The translations under genes and the position numbers were made by a program. Positions 36,625-47,778 of a stretch of 64,000 nucleotides of DNA are shown in pieces; the stretch's first letter is position 1; each line of letters opens with the position of its first letter. This stretch comes from Mallotus nudiflorus. Lineage: Eukaryota; Streptophyta; Magnoliopsida; Malpighiales; Euphorbiaceae. The notes beneath the pieces were generated by a model. It was not told the origin of the DNA and ran no database searches. It saw only the letters and a program-made list of their open reading frames with translations. The stretch covers positions 485,501 through 549,500 of the forward strand of contig CANTUR010000644.1 in the NCBI GenBank assembly GCA_947683625.1. Direction: 5' to 3'.

Positions 36625-37720
36625 TATATACAAATGCATAAAATTGTTCAAGTGTTAAACAAAATTGATATGTTTTGAACATATTAATAAAAGTGTAATA
36701 TAATTACAAGGCATTATCCCTTAACCCCGAATGGATTCATCACATAAATCGTTCCTATAATAATAATTGATTTTAATGAAAATTAAACTATTATGCTCTA
36801 TGTGTGTAGTGTAAAAATGCATGGTGCATAGCATGGCCCTTAAGACCATTGTGATTGGATTTATTTTGTTCATTTTATGGGTTTTAATTTATTAAATATG
36901 GCATGCGAGTCATTTTTCATTTGTTATAATTTTTTTTTATTAAGTATAATAGAATAGTATAAATTACATCATATAATGTAATATAAATCAATACCTAATA
37001 TAGAGACCTAAGAAGAGGCCAAGGATGGAGATCCAAGGTGAAAGGCTTAAGATGAAGGATGTCTTATTACCTAGGATTGACCTTTGATCTTTATATTAGC
37101 TTATGAAGATTAATTTAGATTTGGGCCATGCTATGTCACGTTTACTTTATTATTATTATGTTATATATGTGATGTTATGCATATGATTCCATGTATGTGA
37201 TGCAACATAATGATAACCAAATAAGATTAAATAAAGAGGAACCCTTATTTAATATTAAGTCACCATGATGCCTTTTATATGCTCAAACACTTGTGAAGCC
37301 TTAGATTATTATATATGGGTCTTCTAAAGCAAGGTGTATTAAGTCCTCCGAGGAAGGCAAGTTGGATAAGAGTGATATCCAAACGTTTGTTATGGTTTGA
37401 CTTAATTGGGTTATCAAAAGTGTTTTAGACCTAGGGCATCAAATGGGATTTTTAGCCAGGACATATGATGTCAAATCCCATACCTTCCAAGAGTTACATG
37501 AGATATAATTGGTAAAAGTTAGCTACCTAAATAGCTATACTTTAGGCGATAGCCAAAGCTCACTTAAAGTATGATGAAATATGGATCTTGGCCCACTAAA
37601 ATTCATAAAATACGTTTGAGGATTATTGATTTGAATGAATTTTTATGGGATTTATAATTATGCCTCATTAAAATAATTTAATAAAATATTGAATACACTG
37701 CATCTATATTTGTTGTAGAA
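36625..37720 (+). other. Long leader of element A, downstream of nested element D
   Basis: Non-coding sequence between element D's target copy and the Gag ATG at 37,721. With 29,493-29,899 it makes a leader of about 1.5 kb. I see no ORF with a recognisable domain in it. Confidence 0.6.
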
Positions 37721-38434
37721 ATGGCATTAAACATTACATCTAATTTGTCATTATAATCAATCTTTGAGAAGGATAAGTTTAATGGGGCTAACTTTATTAA
37801 TTGCTACAAAAACTAAAGAATTGTTCTTAATTAAGAGAGAAAGGAATATTCTAAATGAAACAGCTACTAAAGCTTATAGAGCTCAAAAGGATGCTCATAG
37901 TAAGCATCTTAATGACTCTATTGATGTCACTTGCTTTATGCTTAGATGCATAGAGATGGATGCTTATACCATAGATGACCATCTCAAGGAAATATTTCTA
38001 AGAGGAAGCTAGAATTGAAAGGTTAAGTACCATAAAGACATTGCTTTTCTACAAGTTGGCTATTGGCAACTCAGTGGCTCTTTATGTTCTTAAGATGAAA
38101 GGTCATCTTAAAGACCTGGATAGTCTTAGTCTTAAGATCAAACAAGAATTAGCCATTGATATTATTTTCCAGTCTTTGTTAAAAACCTATGATGGGTTCA
38201 TTATGAACTATAACACGCATGATATGAACAAAATAATTTTTGAATTGCATGGGATGCTTAAGACTATTGAAAAGAACATCAAAACTACCAAGGATGTTTT
38301 AATGGTCAATAAATAGAAGGGCATGAAAATGATGGGAAAAGGTGAAGGTAAGATTAAGGCTTCCAAAGGCTTTTAGAAGCCTAAGCCTAAGCCTAAACCT
38401 ACACTACAAGCAAAACCACTAAATGAGGGAACAT

Positions 38435-38472
<38 letters not shown>

Positions 38473-38520
38473 AATAAGCTGGGCCATTGGAAAAGAAATT
38501 GCAAGTTTTATATGGATGAT
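37721..38520 (+). pseudogene. Element A Gag with a poly-Phe expanded zinc knuckle
   Basis: Starts MALNITSNLSL at 37,721 and has the copia Gag pattern FEKDKFNGANFINCY, with several stops. Open pieces run 37,764-38,012 and 38,041-38,316. The zinc knuckle is at 38,434-38,511: a Cys codon (TGT, 38,434), 11 Phe codons made of 33 T, then CNKLGHWKRNC. The normal spacing is two residues (C-x2-C-x4-H-x4-C), so the T-run has grown in frame by about 27 bases. A stop also lies upstream of the knuckle (near 38,375). Confidence 0.85.
38437..38470 (+). repeat. Poly-T tract inside element A zinc knuckle
   Basis: 34 T (35 counting the last base of the preceding TGT codon) between the first two zinc-binding Cys codons. 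Confidence 0.9.
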
Positions 38521-38529
38521 ATGAAAAAG

Positions 38530-39700
38530 AAGGGTAGTGTGACTACCACTTCAAGTATTCATATTATAGAAGTCAATTTATCAACTTTTGATTCTTGGGT
38601 ATTAAACACCAGTTCTAAATATCGCATTTGTACAAATGTGCAGGGTCTAAAAAGGAGTAGAATTTACGCTAAAGGTGAAGTTAACTTATTAGTTGGAAAT
38701 GGAGCAAGAGTTGCTACTTTAGCTGTAGGATCTTATGATATAACTTTGCCTAGTGGACTTGTTTTGAGTTTGGAAAATTGTTATTATGTACCTACTATGA
38801 GTAGGAATATCATTTCTATTTCTTGTTTGGACAAGAATGGTTTTGACTTTATTATTAGGAATAATAAATGCTTTATTTATCATGATAATATTTTCTATGG
38901 ATGCTCCAAAAAATTATAGTCTTTATGCTTTAGACATAAAAGACATTAATGAAAAGTCCATTTATAACATTGATACAAAAAAATTTAAATCCAATGATTA
39001 AAACACAACCTATCTTTGGCATTGTCGTTTAGGCCATATAAATGAGAAATGCATTTCAAAGCTCCACCAACATGGACTTTTGAATTCATTTGATTTTGAA
39101 TAATTTGAAACTTATGAATCTTGGTTATTAGGAAAACTTACTAAGACACATTTTACTAGACATGGTGAGAGTGCTAAAGACTTATTGGGTGTTGTACATT
39201 CTGATGTATGTGGACCGCTAAGTTCTACTGCTAGAGGAAGTTATTAGTACTTCATTACTTTCACAGATGATTTTAGTAGATATGGCTATATCTATTTAAT
39301 GAAACATAAATCCGAATCTTTTGAAATATTCAAAATTTTCAAAAATGAAGTACAAAATCAACTTAGTAAGAATATTAAAGCACTAAGATATGATTGAGGT
39401 GGTGAGTATTTAAGCTAAGAGTTTGTTGATCATTTTAGAGATTGTGGAATAATTTCATAATTAACTCCACTAGGAACACCTAACAATGGAATGGTGTGTT
39501 TAATTAAAGAAATTGAACTTTATTGGATATGGTCCAATCTCCTTTTGGGGTTATGCTCTAGAAACTATTACATTCCTTTTGAACAGAGTTCTATCAAAGG
39601 TAGCTAAAAAGACACTATATAAGATATGGAATGAGAAATCTCCTAGTTGTCTTTTCTTAAGATTCAAGGACATGAGGCTTATGTGAAGCATTAAGTTTCA
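38530..39700 (+). pseudogene. Element A protease and integrase, broken
   Basis: The protease region has FDSWVLNTSSKYRICTNVQG, in which the expected catalytic Asp of D(S/T)G is Asn, so it would be inactive even if translated. Then comes NCYYVPTMSRNIISISCLD. After a frameshift the pre-integrase WHCRLGHINEKCISKLHQHG (near 39,018) and integrase VVHSDVCGPLSS and FTDDFSRYGYIYLM appear. Several stops interrupt (39,106, 39,245, 39,397). Confidence 0.88.
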
Positions 39701-39989
39701 GATAAATTAGCACCCAAATCAAATAAATGCCTTTTTATGGGATATTCTAAAGAAACCAAAGGATATTACTTTTATAATGCTTATGAGAATAAAGTGTTTA
39801 TTGCTTGGGGTGGTTTCTTTTTTTAAAGAGAATATTTTTCTAAAGGAACTAGTGGGGGTAAGGTACAACTTGAAGAAATTTAAGAACCATAAAATAGCAT
39901 TATACCACATATGGAACTTCAATTAGATCAATAGTTAAGTAACTGTTAAATCTACATAAGTACCACAAGGTCCTAGAAGGTCTAATAGG

Positions 39990-41662
39990 ACATATCATAA
40001 TCTTAAGAGATGTGGATTTCTTATAATAAATAATAATGATGTGATGATTGTGGATTAAAATGAGCCCATAACCTACCAAGAGGCCATGAACAGTCCAGAC
40101 TTTGAGAAATGGATAGAAGCCATGAAATTAGAAATACAATCCATGTATAATAATCAAGTATGGACTTTGATTGATCCACCTAAAGGTTTAAAAATTATTA
40201 GGTGAAAATGGGTTTTCAAAATGAAAATTGATATGGATGGCAATGTGCATACATTTAAAGCAAGACTAGTTGCAAAGGGTTTAAAGCAAACACATAGTAT
40301 AGACTATGATGAAACTTTTTCACTAGTTGCTATACTTAAGTCCATTTGAATTCTCCTTGCTATATCTGCATACTATGATTATGAAATATGGCAAATTGAT
40401 GTCAAAATAGCTTTCCTTAAAGGAAACCTAAGTAAGGATGTGCATATGACATGATAAGAGGGTTCTGTCAATCCTAAGAATTTTAAAAAGGTTTGCAAGC
40501 TTCAAAGATATATTTATGGATTAAAGCAAGCTTCTCAGAATTGGAACTTTATTTTGATGAAGTAGACAAAGAGTTTGGATTCATAAAAAATGAAGATGAA
40601 CTGATACAAACCCTACCTATAATAGAGATAGAATGCCCATCTAACTTTGAAATCTAGCCCAAGGATCATCAAGGATAAGTTGTGTTAATGGAGTACTTAT
40701 TAAATTGAAGCAAGATACTTAACTATTAAAAGATGAACAATCACACAATTCTAAGTCTAATCTAACCTAGCAATTGTAATGGAAGGTAGATGTGAAACAA
40801 TTCAAGTAAACTTGCAAAGTTTTAAAAGAACAAAGTTTAAGGAAAAACCTCACTTTTTTAATATTTCAATGCTTCTCTAAAAATTCATTTTATATATTTA
40901 TAGCCCTTATATAGGCATGTAAATAACCTAACCCTTGAAGGAAAAGGTTTTCTTCCTTATTCCTAAAGATGCCTAGGAAAATCCTTAATTAAGGAGATTT
41001 CCTTCAAAATAAGACAACTAATGACAACTCATCTTTGATGACAACTCATTACAACTCACGACAACTAAGTAATGATAACTCATGAGAACTAAGCATTAAA
41101 CCATGCCATGTCACATGTTGACCATTGACCCTTGACTTTGACTTGTTGACTATTTTCTTTGACTTTGACTTCAACTTAGAATATCCTTGAATATTCTCAC
41201 ATCTTCTCACATCTTCCTTATTGACTACTTTTAATCCCTTTTAGGATTTATATTGTGAACCTTATGTTTACAAGAAAGTTAGTAAGAGTGTAATAGTTTT
41301 TCTAGTGCTATATGTTGATCACATGTTACTCATTGGTAATAATATTCATACTATATAAAATGTTAAATCATGGTTAGGGAATTATTTCTCAATGAAAGGC
41401 TTAGGTGAAGTTGCCAATATTTTAGGCTTCAAGATCTATAGAGATAGATTTAAGAGGCTTATTGGCCTAAGTCAGAGCACTTACATTGATATGGTACTGA
41501 ATAGGTTCAGTATATAGAATTCTAAAAGATGATTCTTGCCAATGTCCTATAGCATTAGTCTTAATAAGAATCAGTGTCCAATGACACAAGATGAGTGAGA
41601 CCGTATGAGTAAAATTACATATGCTTATTCTATTGGATCCATAATGTATGCCATATTATGTA
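39990..41662 (+). pseudogene. Element A reverse transcriptase, split by a 654-bp insertion
   Basis: First part: KWVFKMKIDMDGNVHTFKA near 40,206, DVKIAFLKGNLS near 40,400, and YIYGLKQASQNW near 40,510. The frame is cut at 40,601 and resumes at 41,261 with VYKKVSKSVIVFLVLYVDHM; the catalytic motif YVDD reads YVDH. The reading reaches GSIMYAILC, where the solo LTR at 41,663 cuts it again. Stops and the D-to-H change show that it is dead. Confidence 0.88.
40602..41255 (-). mobile_element. 654-bp LTR-like insertion in element A reverse transcriptase
   Basis: Flanked by a perfect 5-bp duplication TGAAC (40,597-40,601 and 41,256-41,260). Removing it and one repeat copy restores the reverse transcriptase reading. 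Its right end on the minus strand is CAATATAAATCC and its left end GGTTTGTATCA. A TATA-type GCTATAAATAT lies on the minus strand near 40,900, so it is probably a minus-oriented solo LTR whose start has mutated from TG to CA. No coding capacity. Confidence 0.7.
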
Positions 41663-43176
41663 TGTTAGTGATATGCACTAGGTTAATCATGTATGACTAT
41701 GTTTTAACTTTATCATTTTATTTAATAAAGAGGCATTTTTCATTATCATTTTGTGTTATGATAATTACTTGAATAGTCAATTCTTACTAAAGTCATCAAG
41801 TATGTGACTTGATAGTAAAACCCTTAGATTAAATATGAGTTCTATTCAAATTATCCCTAGTCATAACAATATGTTATGGCTAGTATGATGTTGATTGATG
41901 ATTATGTTTTACTGATCATGAATATGAGATATTAAGTCAATTCATAGGTACTTATTTGGGAAATAATGTACTGGATTGACCCATCATGAGAATATTACAT
42001 AGATAATTGTCATAAGTAATTCTCATAATAATAATATTAATTTAGTCCTTTGACCTTGAAATCATCATGGTTTCTACATAACCATTATATATTTTGACAC
42101 AATCTAACATTGTCTTTAACAGGATGATTAAATAGATTATTATTGGATATGAAATAAGTTATATGAGGAATGTGAGTGATTGAGAAGGAATGTGTCCCTC
42201 ATTTAATCTGAGTAAGATATCTATGGGCCCTTTGATAAGATAGACTGAGGAAAATGCATGGCCGTGCTAAAGTGAATTAATAAAGAGTTATCATTCTCAG
42301 TCTACTTAGACTCAAGAAATAATATGATTGAATTATATAAGGATGACAAAAACTATATCTTATATTCAATCAAGATATCATATGGCAGAGGGATTACAAT
42401 ATTTATTATAACTTAGGTTATGTCGGATTATTGACTTTACATGACTTGGGTAGTTATAATGTCTTACTAGAGGCCATTTATGACTTGTAGGCCTAAATAG
42501 AGATTTAAGGCCCACTACCAATGTCATGTGAACCTACAGGTCGCACACTTAGAATAAGCCCAAAAACAGATATGGGTTTGAGAAGCCTAAATATGTTTTG
42601 TGGAAATAAATAAATAGTTTAGTTATTTAAGGTAAAGGTTATCTTAAATAAATGGAATATTATATCTAATTTATTTTTAAATAAAATCATAATAATAATA
42701 ATTGAAAAATTACCAAAAAGTTGTTTTGGTAAGTGAAACCCTAGTTAGAGGTTTATAAATATGTTATATTCTCTAAGGTTTCACTAACTTAATTTTTAGC
42801 CACCACTTGTAAATCATTTTTCTCCATTTAGAAAAATAAAGACACAGAGTGTTTTGTTATTGATTTGTGAGAAATCAAGAGAAGTGCTAGCATATAAAGT
42901 TTTCATTTTAATCAAGGGCTATTTGTGTGGACGCTCGTGGAGGACGAATTCTTTTGGAGACGTTTTGATTCAAACTACCAAAATCAAAAGCTCGAGGTAA
43001 GGTGTCACCAGAGTGAACCTCCTCTTTGCCTTCCAACAATCTTTCCTTTTTTGCATTTGTGGTAAGATTTGAAAACCCTAGTTTCAAATCAATTAATCGA
43101 ATTAATTGGATTCAGGTTAGGCTTTGTGGTTAAAATTTTTAATTTTTGCTGCATTTTTGAATCATGAAACCCAACA
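41663..43176 (+). mobile_element. Solo LTR of element A's own family
   Basis: 1,514 bp, TGTTAGTGATATGCAC to GAAACCCAACA, colinear with the 5' LTR of element A but clearly diverged. The 5-bp target duplication ATGTA is at 41,658-41,662 and 43,177-43,181. Removing it restores the reading IMYAILC then TRPNVSYA across the junction. Confidence 0.92.
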
Positions 43177-43800
43177 ATGTACTCGACCAAATGTCTCATA
43201 TGCCTTGAGCATAACGAGCAAATACCAGTTAGACCCAGGTTAAAGTCACTAGATAGTAGTTAAGAATATCCTTAAGTACTTGAGAAGGACTAAGGATGCA
43301 TTTTTACTATATGGTGGGTAGGAAGATGAGCTAGTTATAAATGGTTACACAGATGCTAGCTTCCAATTTGACAAAGATGACTTTTAATCACAGTGAGGTT
43401 TTGTGTTTTGTTTAAATGAAGGTGCAATAAACTAGAGAAGTTCAAAGAAAAACACTATTATTGATTCTACAACATAATCTAAGTACATTGCTGCCTCAGA
43501 GGTATCCAAAGAAGTTGTTTGGATTAAGAATTTCATAACTGGATTAGGAGTTATTCCTAGTATATCAGATCTAGTGGACTTGTATTGTGTACAGGACAAG
43601 GAACCTAGATCACATCAATGATCCAAACATATACATAGGCGTTATCATCTCATTAGAGAAATCATTGAGAGAGGAGACATGAAGATATGTAGAGTACTAA
43701 TAAATGGTAATGTTACTTATCTAATAACTAAGCCTCTTCCATAGGTTAAGCATGAGAGTCCTACTAGGTCAATGGGTATAAGATACAATGTTGATTGGGC
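43177..43800 (+). pseudogene. Element A RNase H, broken
   Basis: Continues from the reverse transcriptase after the solo LTR: TRPNVSYA, then ELVINGYTDASFQFDKDD, KYIAASEVSKEVVWIKNFI and HLIREIIERGDM. Several in-frame stops. The polypurine tract AAGTGGGAGAT (43,808-43,818) follows. Confidence 0.88.
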
Positions 43801-43818
43801 CTTATGTAAGTGGGAGAT

Positions 43819-44209
43819 TGTTAGTGATATGCCCTAGGCTAATTATGTAATGGCCATACTTTGACTTTGTCATATTTCTATTTTATTACTAAAGAGGCAT
43901 TTTTATTATTACTAGCTAATTCTAATATTATCCTTGATTAGTTAATTATACATAAGATAATCAAGTACATGACTTGAAAGTAAAACTCTTAGGTGATACT
44001 TGAATTATAATCTAAATATCCTTAATCAACCATTGTTTTAGGAATAACAATGAATAAAGATTAGTATGAGGTTGATTTATGATTATGCTTTATTGATCAT
44101 ATATATGAGATATTAAGTCAAACTCATAGGTACATATTTAGAGAAATGATGTATTAGATTGACCCACTATAAGAATACCACATGGATAATTGTCATAGGT
44201 AATTCTCAC
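43819..44209 (+). repeat. 3' LTR of element A, truncated after about 390 bp
   Basis: Begins TGTTAGTGATATGCCC right after the polypurine tract and follows the 5' LTR until AATTCTCAC near 44,209. It then switches abruptly to unrelated family C sequence. The missing 1.2 kb was not found elsewhere in the window. Confidence 0.88.
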
Positions 44210-44210
44210 T

Positions 44211-44355
44211 AAGTCAAAAACTTGTGAGGGTTGCTTAGGCAAAAATTAGGGCAAGTCTGCTAAGTTAAAAACTCGTAAGGGCGATTTAGGCAAAAGTTAA
44301 AGCAAGCTTGCTAAGTTGAATACCTGAAAGGGAGCTTAGGCAAAAAATAAAGGCA
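44211..44355 (+). repeat. 51-bp unit, about three copies
   Basis: Units at 44,211, 44,262 and 44,313, each near AAGTTAAAAACTCGTAAGGG followed by GCGATTTAGGCAAAAGTTAA. Similar text is common in the 3' interior of plant gypsy elements. Confidence 0.85.
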
Positions 44356-46324
44356 TAAAAAGAAAAAAAAGAAGAAAAAAATAAAAGAAAGGGGATAAAT
44401 AATATATAAAACATTTTCTTTTGCATACATAAAGAAAAAGAAAAATGCCAAAAAGGAATTAATAAAATCTAGTCATAATAAAAGGCGTGAGATTGAATAT
44501 ATTCTCTAAGAATAGTGATGATCTTAGTGCCACTATCCCTATGGAGGAAAATTATCAAGAACCGGGGGTAAAATGTAACTCTGGGGGCATATATATAAAT
44601 AATTTAAGGGTAAAAAAGAAAGTCTACATTCGAAGATTGAAGATTAAGCACTGAAGAATAACAGTTAGTATAAGAATTCTAGGGGTAGAAAGAAATAAAC
44701 TACAAGTACACAGATGCATCAATTATCATACAACAAAAGCAATAACAAAAGTTTAATAATGTATCAGTCAATCAAGGCGCTCTAGCTTCAGGCCATGGAC
44801 TCCACCAGCTAGCCTGGTCATTTGTCTCAAAAGTTGTGTAAGGAGCACTAGCACTTAGAGTATTAAAATCAAAGCATCCAATGCTTAAATTTGTAAAAAA
44901 AACTAACAAAGCAACTCATTCTCACACTCTAAGCTTCGAGAATAATTCTACTCAGGGAAGAGTAGTTTGAATCATGCATATCATGCACATCATGCATACA
45001 TTTGTATATACTTATTGTAAAATACCTACTCTTCAACTTTTTATAATTTTCATAATAAAATTCCTTGAGCCTAGATAAAATTGTATAAATACTCAACTAT
45101 TAACTTTCAAAATTAGTGTTGTAAAAGTGCATGAAAGTAGTTAGGGTATTCATATGTGAAGTATTTAAAAGAGTAAAAATATGGAGGGCAATACTATCAA
45201 GGTGAACCTAATGCTCAACAGGACTTTAGATCATAGGAGCCTAATAAATCATGGACCTATATAACAAGGAGATATTATTGATAATAGTGCTAGCAAAAAT
45301 TTCATCTCAAGCAACCTCAAAAGGGTGGATACGAGACTCAAGCTCCTTAGACTTAACATCCATCTCCATAGCCTCATTCGGAGCATCATCTAAAATATCA
45401 CCTAGACCTTAATAAGAGAAGAATTTACTCCCATAAACTGTAAAAGAAAAAGATAGTCAATAAAATGATTAATGAAAGAAAGAGTGATAACAAGCATACC
45501 TCAAATGAATCAACAGGAATCTGCTCTAAGAGATAAACCTAAATGTACCTCTGATAGCCATGAGAACACTCAAGCAAGCAAAGACAAAGCATTAAATCCC
45601 TAAAGAACATCTCTCAACTCTTAATCAAAAGGTCCAACATAGTTGCAATACATACACTCACCCTAAAAGGGAAGCATAGGATGTTGGGAAGAGAATCGAG
45701 GCTCCTTTATTATAGCATCAACGAGAAGACCAAAAGACAAACTCAACCCTAGGCCATGACCTCAATGGTAGAGTATTATAACCCTTATGATAGGAGACAT
45801 TATTGCCATAATAAAAAAAAGATAAACAAAAGAGAAGGAGAAAGGAACCAACACAATAATAAAAATAGGCAAGATAACAAACTCCAATCACAAATCAAAA
45901 TATCACCCAGCATGACAAACACCTTAACAAATACTCAAGGTCTTTAGGAATTATAAATCTATAAGAAGATACACCTAACATGTGGAAACAACACGAGTAC
46001 CATCAAGGTGAAACATAGTTAAAATTGCATCAATGCATTTCCATGCATCTAATTGTATACAAAATGCATTACATATGTTTGTTTGTATGTCATTATCATG
46101 TGCATGTTTCACTTTTAGGCATTAAAGGGTCATCATTGGATGAACTTCGATGTGTATCATGATCACTTTTGCATTAATCTTGACATTGCACTTATAATGT
46201 ATGTTCCTAGAATTACATCATGCATTCACTTAAAGCCCATAAGTAGTTATACAATATTTCCCTTACAGAAGCTACATGGCACAAATATATAGCACATTCA
46301 GTATATTTCACTTCATAATAATTC

Positions 46325-46690
46325 TACACAACACTTTTCGCTCAACATTGCATGGAAGCCACATAGCATATTTTGTTTTGACATTGCATGGTAGCTAAAC
46401 AGTACATTTCAATTTGACACTATATGGTAGCTAGACAACATATTTCACTTCAATGCTATATGGCAGCTAGATAACACATTTTAATTTGACATTGTGTGGC
46501 AGGTAGACAACACTCTTCGCTTTGACGTCACATGGCAACTAAATAGTACATTTCGCTTCGACGTTACGTGGTAGCTAGACATTATATTTCACTTTGACAC
46601 TAAATGGCAACTAGACAATACATTCCATTTTGATGTTGCGCGATAGCTAGATAACACATTTTTCTTGACGTTGTGTGACAACTAGAAAAC
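46325..46690 (+). repeat. 36-bp tandem array, copy 1
   Basis: About ten diverged units near TTTCACTTTGACATTGCATG + GTAGCTAGACAACACA. Repeated in copy 2 of the 931-bp duplication. Confidence 0.85.
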
Positions 46691-47255
46691 TAGATAGCAC
46701 AAATGGCTATAACCCTTATGATAGGAGACATTATCGCCATAATAAAAAAAAGATAAACAAAAGAGAAGGAGAAAGGAACTAGCACAATAATAAAAATAGG
46801 CAAGATAACAAACTCCAATCACACATCAAAATATCACCCAGCATGACAAACACCTTAACAAATACTCAAGGTCTTTAGGAATTATAAATCTATAAGAAGA
46901 TACACCTAACATGTGGAAACAACACGAGTACCATCAAGGTGAAACATAGTTAAAATTGCATCATTGCATTTCCATGCATCTAATTGTATACAAAATGCAT
47001 TACATATGTTTGTTTGTATGTCATTATCATGTGCATGTTTCACTTTTAGGCATTAAAGGGTCATCATTGGATGAACTTCGATGTGCATTATGATCACTTT
47101 TGCATTAATCTTGACATTGCACTTACAATGTATGTTCCTAGAATTACATCATGCATTCACTTAAAGCCCATAAGCAGTTATACAATATTTCCCTTACAGA
47201 AGCTACATGGCACAAACATATAGCACATTCAGTATATTTCACTTCATAATAATTC

Positions 47256-47630
47256 TACACAACACTTTTCACTCAACATTGCATGGAAGCCACATAGCAT
47301 ATTTTGTTTTGACATTGCATGGTAGCTAAACAGTACATTTCAATTTGACACTATGTGGTAGCTAGACAACATATTTCACTTCGATGCTATATGGCAGCTA
47401 GATAACACATTTCAATTTGACATTGTGTGGCAGGTAGACAACACTCTTCGCTTTGACGTCACATGGCAACTAAATAGTACATTTCGCTTCGACGTTGCGT
47501 GGCAGTTAGACATTATATTTCACTTTGACACTAAATGGCAGCTAGACAATACATTCCATTTTGATGTTGCGCGATAGCTAGATAACACATTTTGCTTGAC
47601 GTTGTGCGACAACTAGACAACTAGATAGCA
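47256..47630 (+). repeat. 36-bp tandem array, copy 2
   Basis: The duplicate of the array at 46,325. It ends about 140 bp before the polypurine tract of the family C element. Confidence 0.85.
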
Positions 47631-47778
47631 CAAATGCTATATGTTGTCGCATATCATCGATCATCAATCCAGAGTCTGCAATCTACATCGAGGTAAGTAT
47701 CCTTACACTTTAATATGAAATTGTGTCCTTATTAGTTTTACCACAATTTGTCAAGAAAATTGCAACAAGGGGGGCAAC

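Larger units (their letters stand above)
27899..44209 (+). mobile_element. Element A: large Ty1/copia retrotransposon with nested insertions
   Basis: The 5' LTR (27,899-29,478) is followed by a tRNA-Met-type primer site, a long leader, broken gag-pol (37,721-43,760), a polypurine tract, and the first part of the 3' LTR (43,819-44,209). Three insertions interrupt it: element D (29,900-36,624), a 654-bp LTR-like block (40,602-41,255) and a solo LTR of the same family (41,663-43,176). Each has its own 5-bp target duplication. The right end is lost where unrelated family C sequence begins at 44,210. Without the insertions the preserved part would be roughly 7.4 kb. Confidence 0.9.
45780..47641 (+). 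repeat. 931-bp tandem duplication in family C interior
   Basis: Copy 1 is 45,780-46,710 and copy 2 is 46,711-47,641. By eye they differ at only about 15-20 positions plus a one-base gap, so the duplication is recent compared with everything around it. The join has a 5-base overlap (GCTAT). Each copy contains a 36-bp array near its end. Confidence 0.93.
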
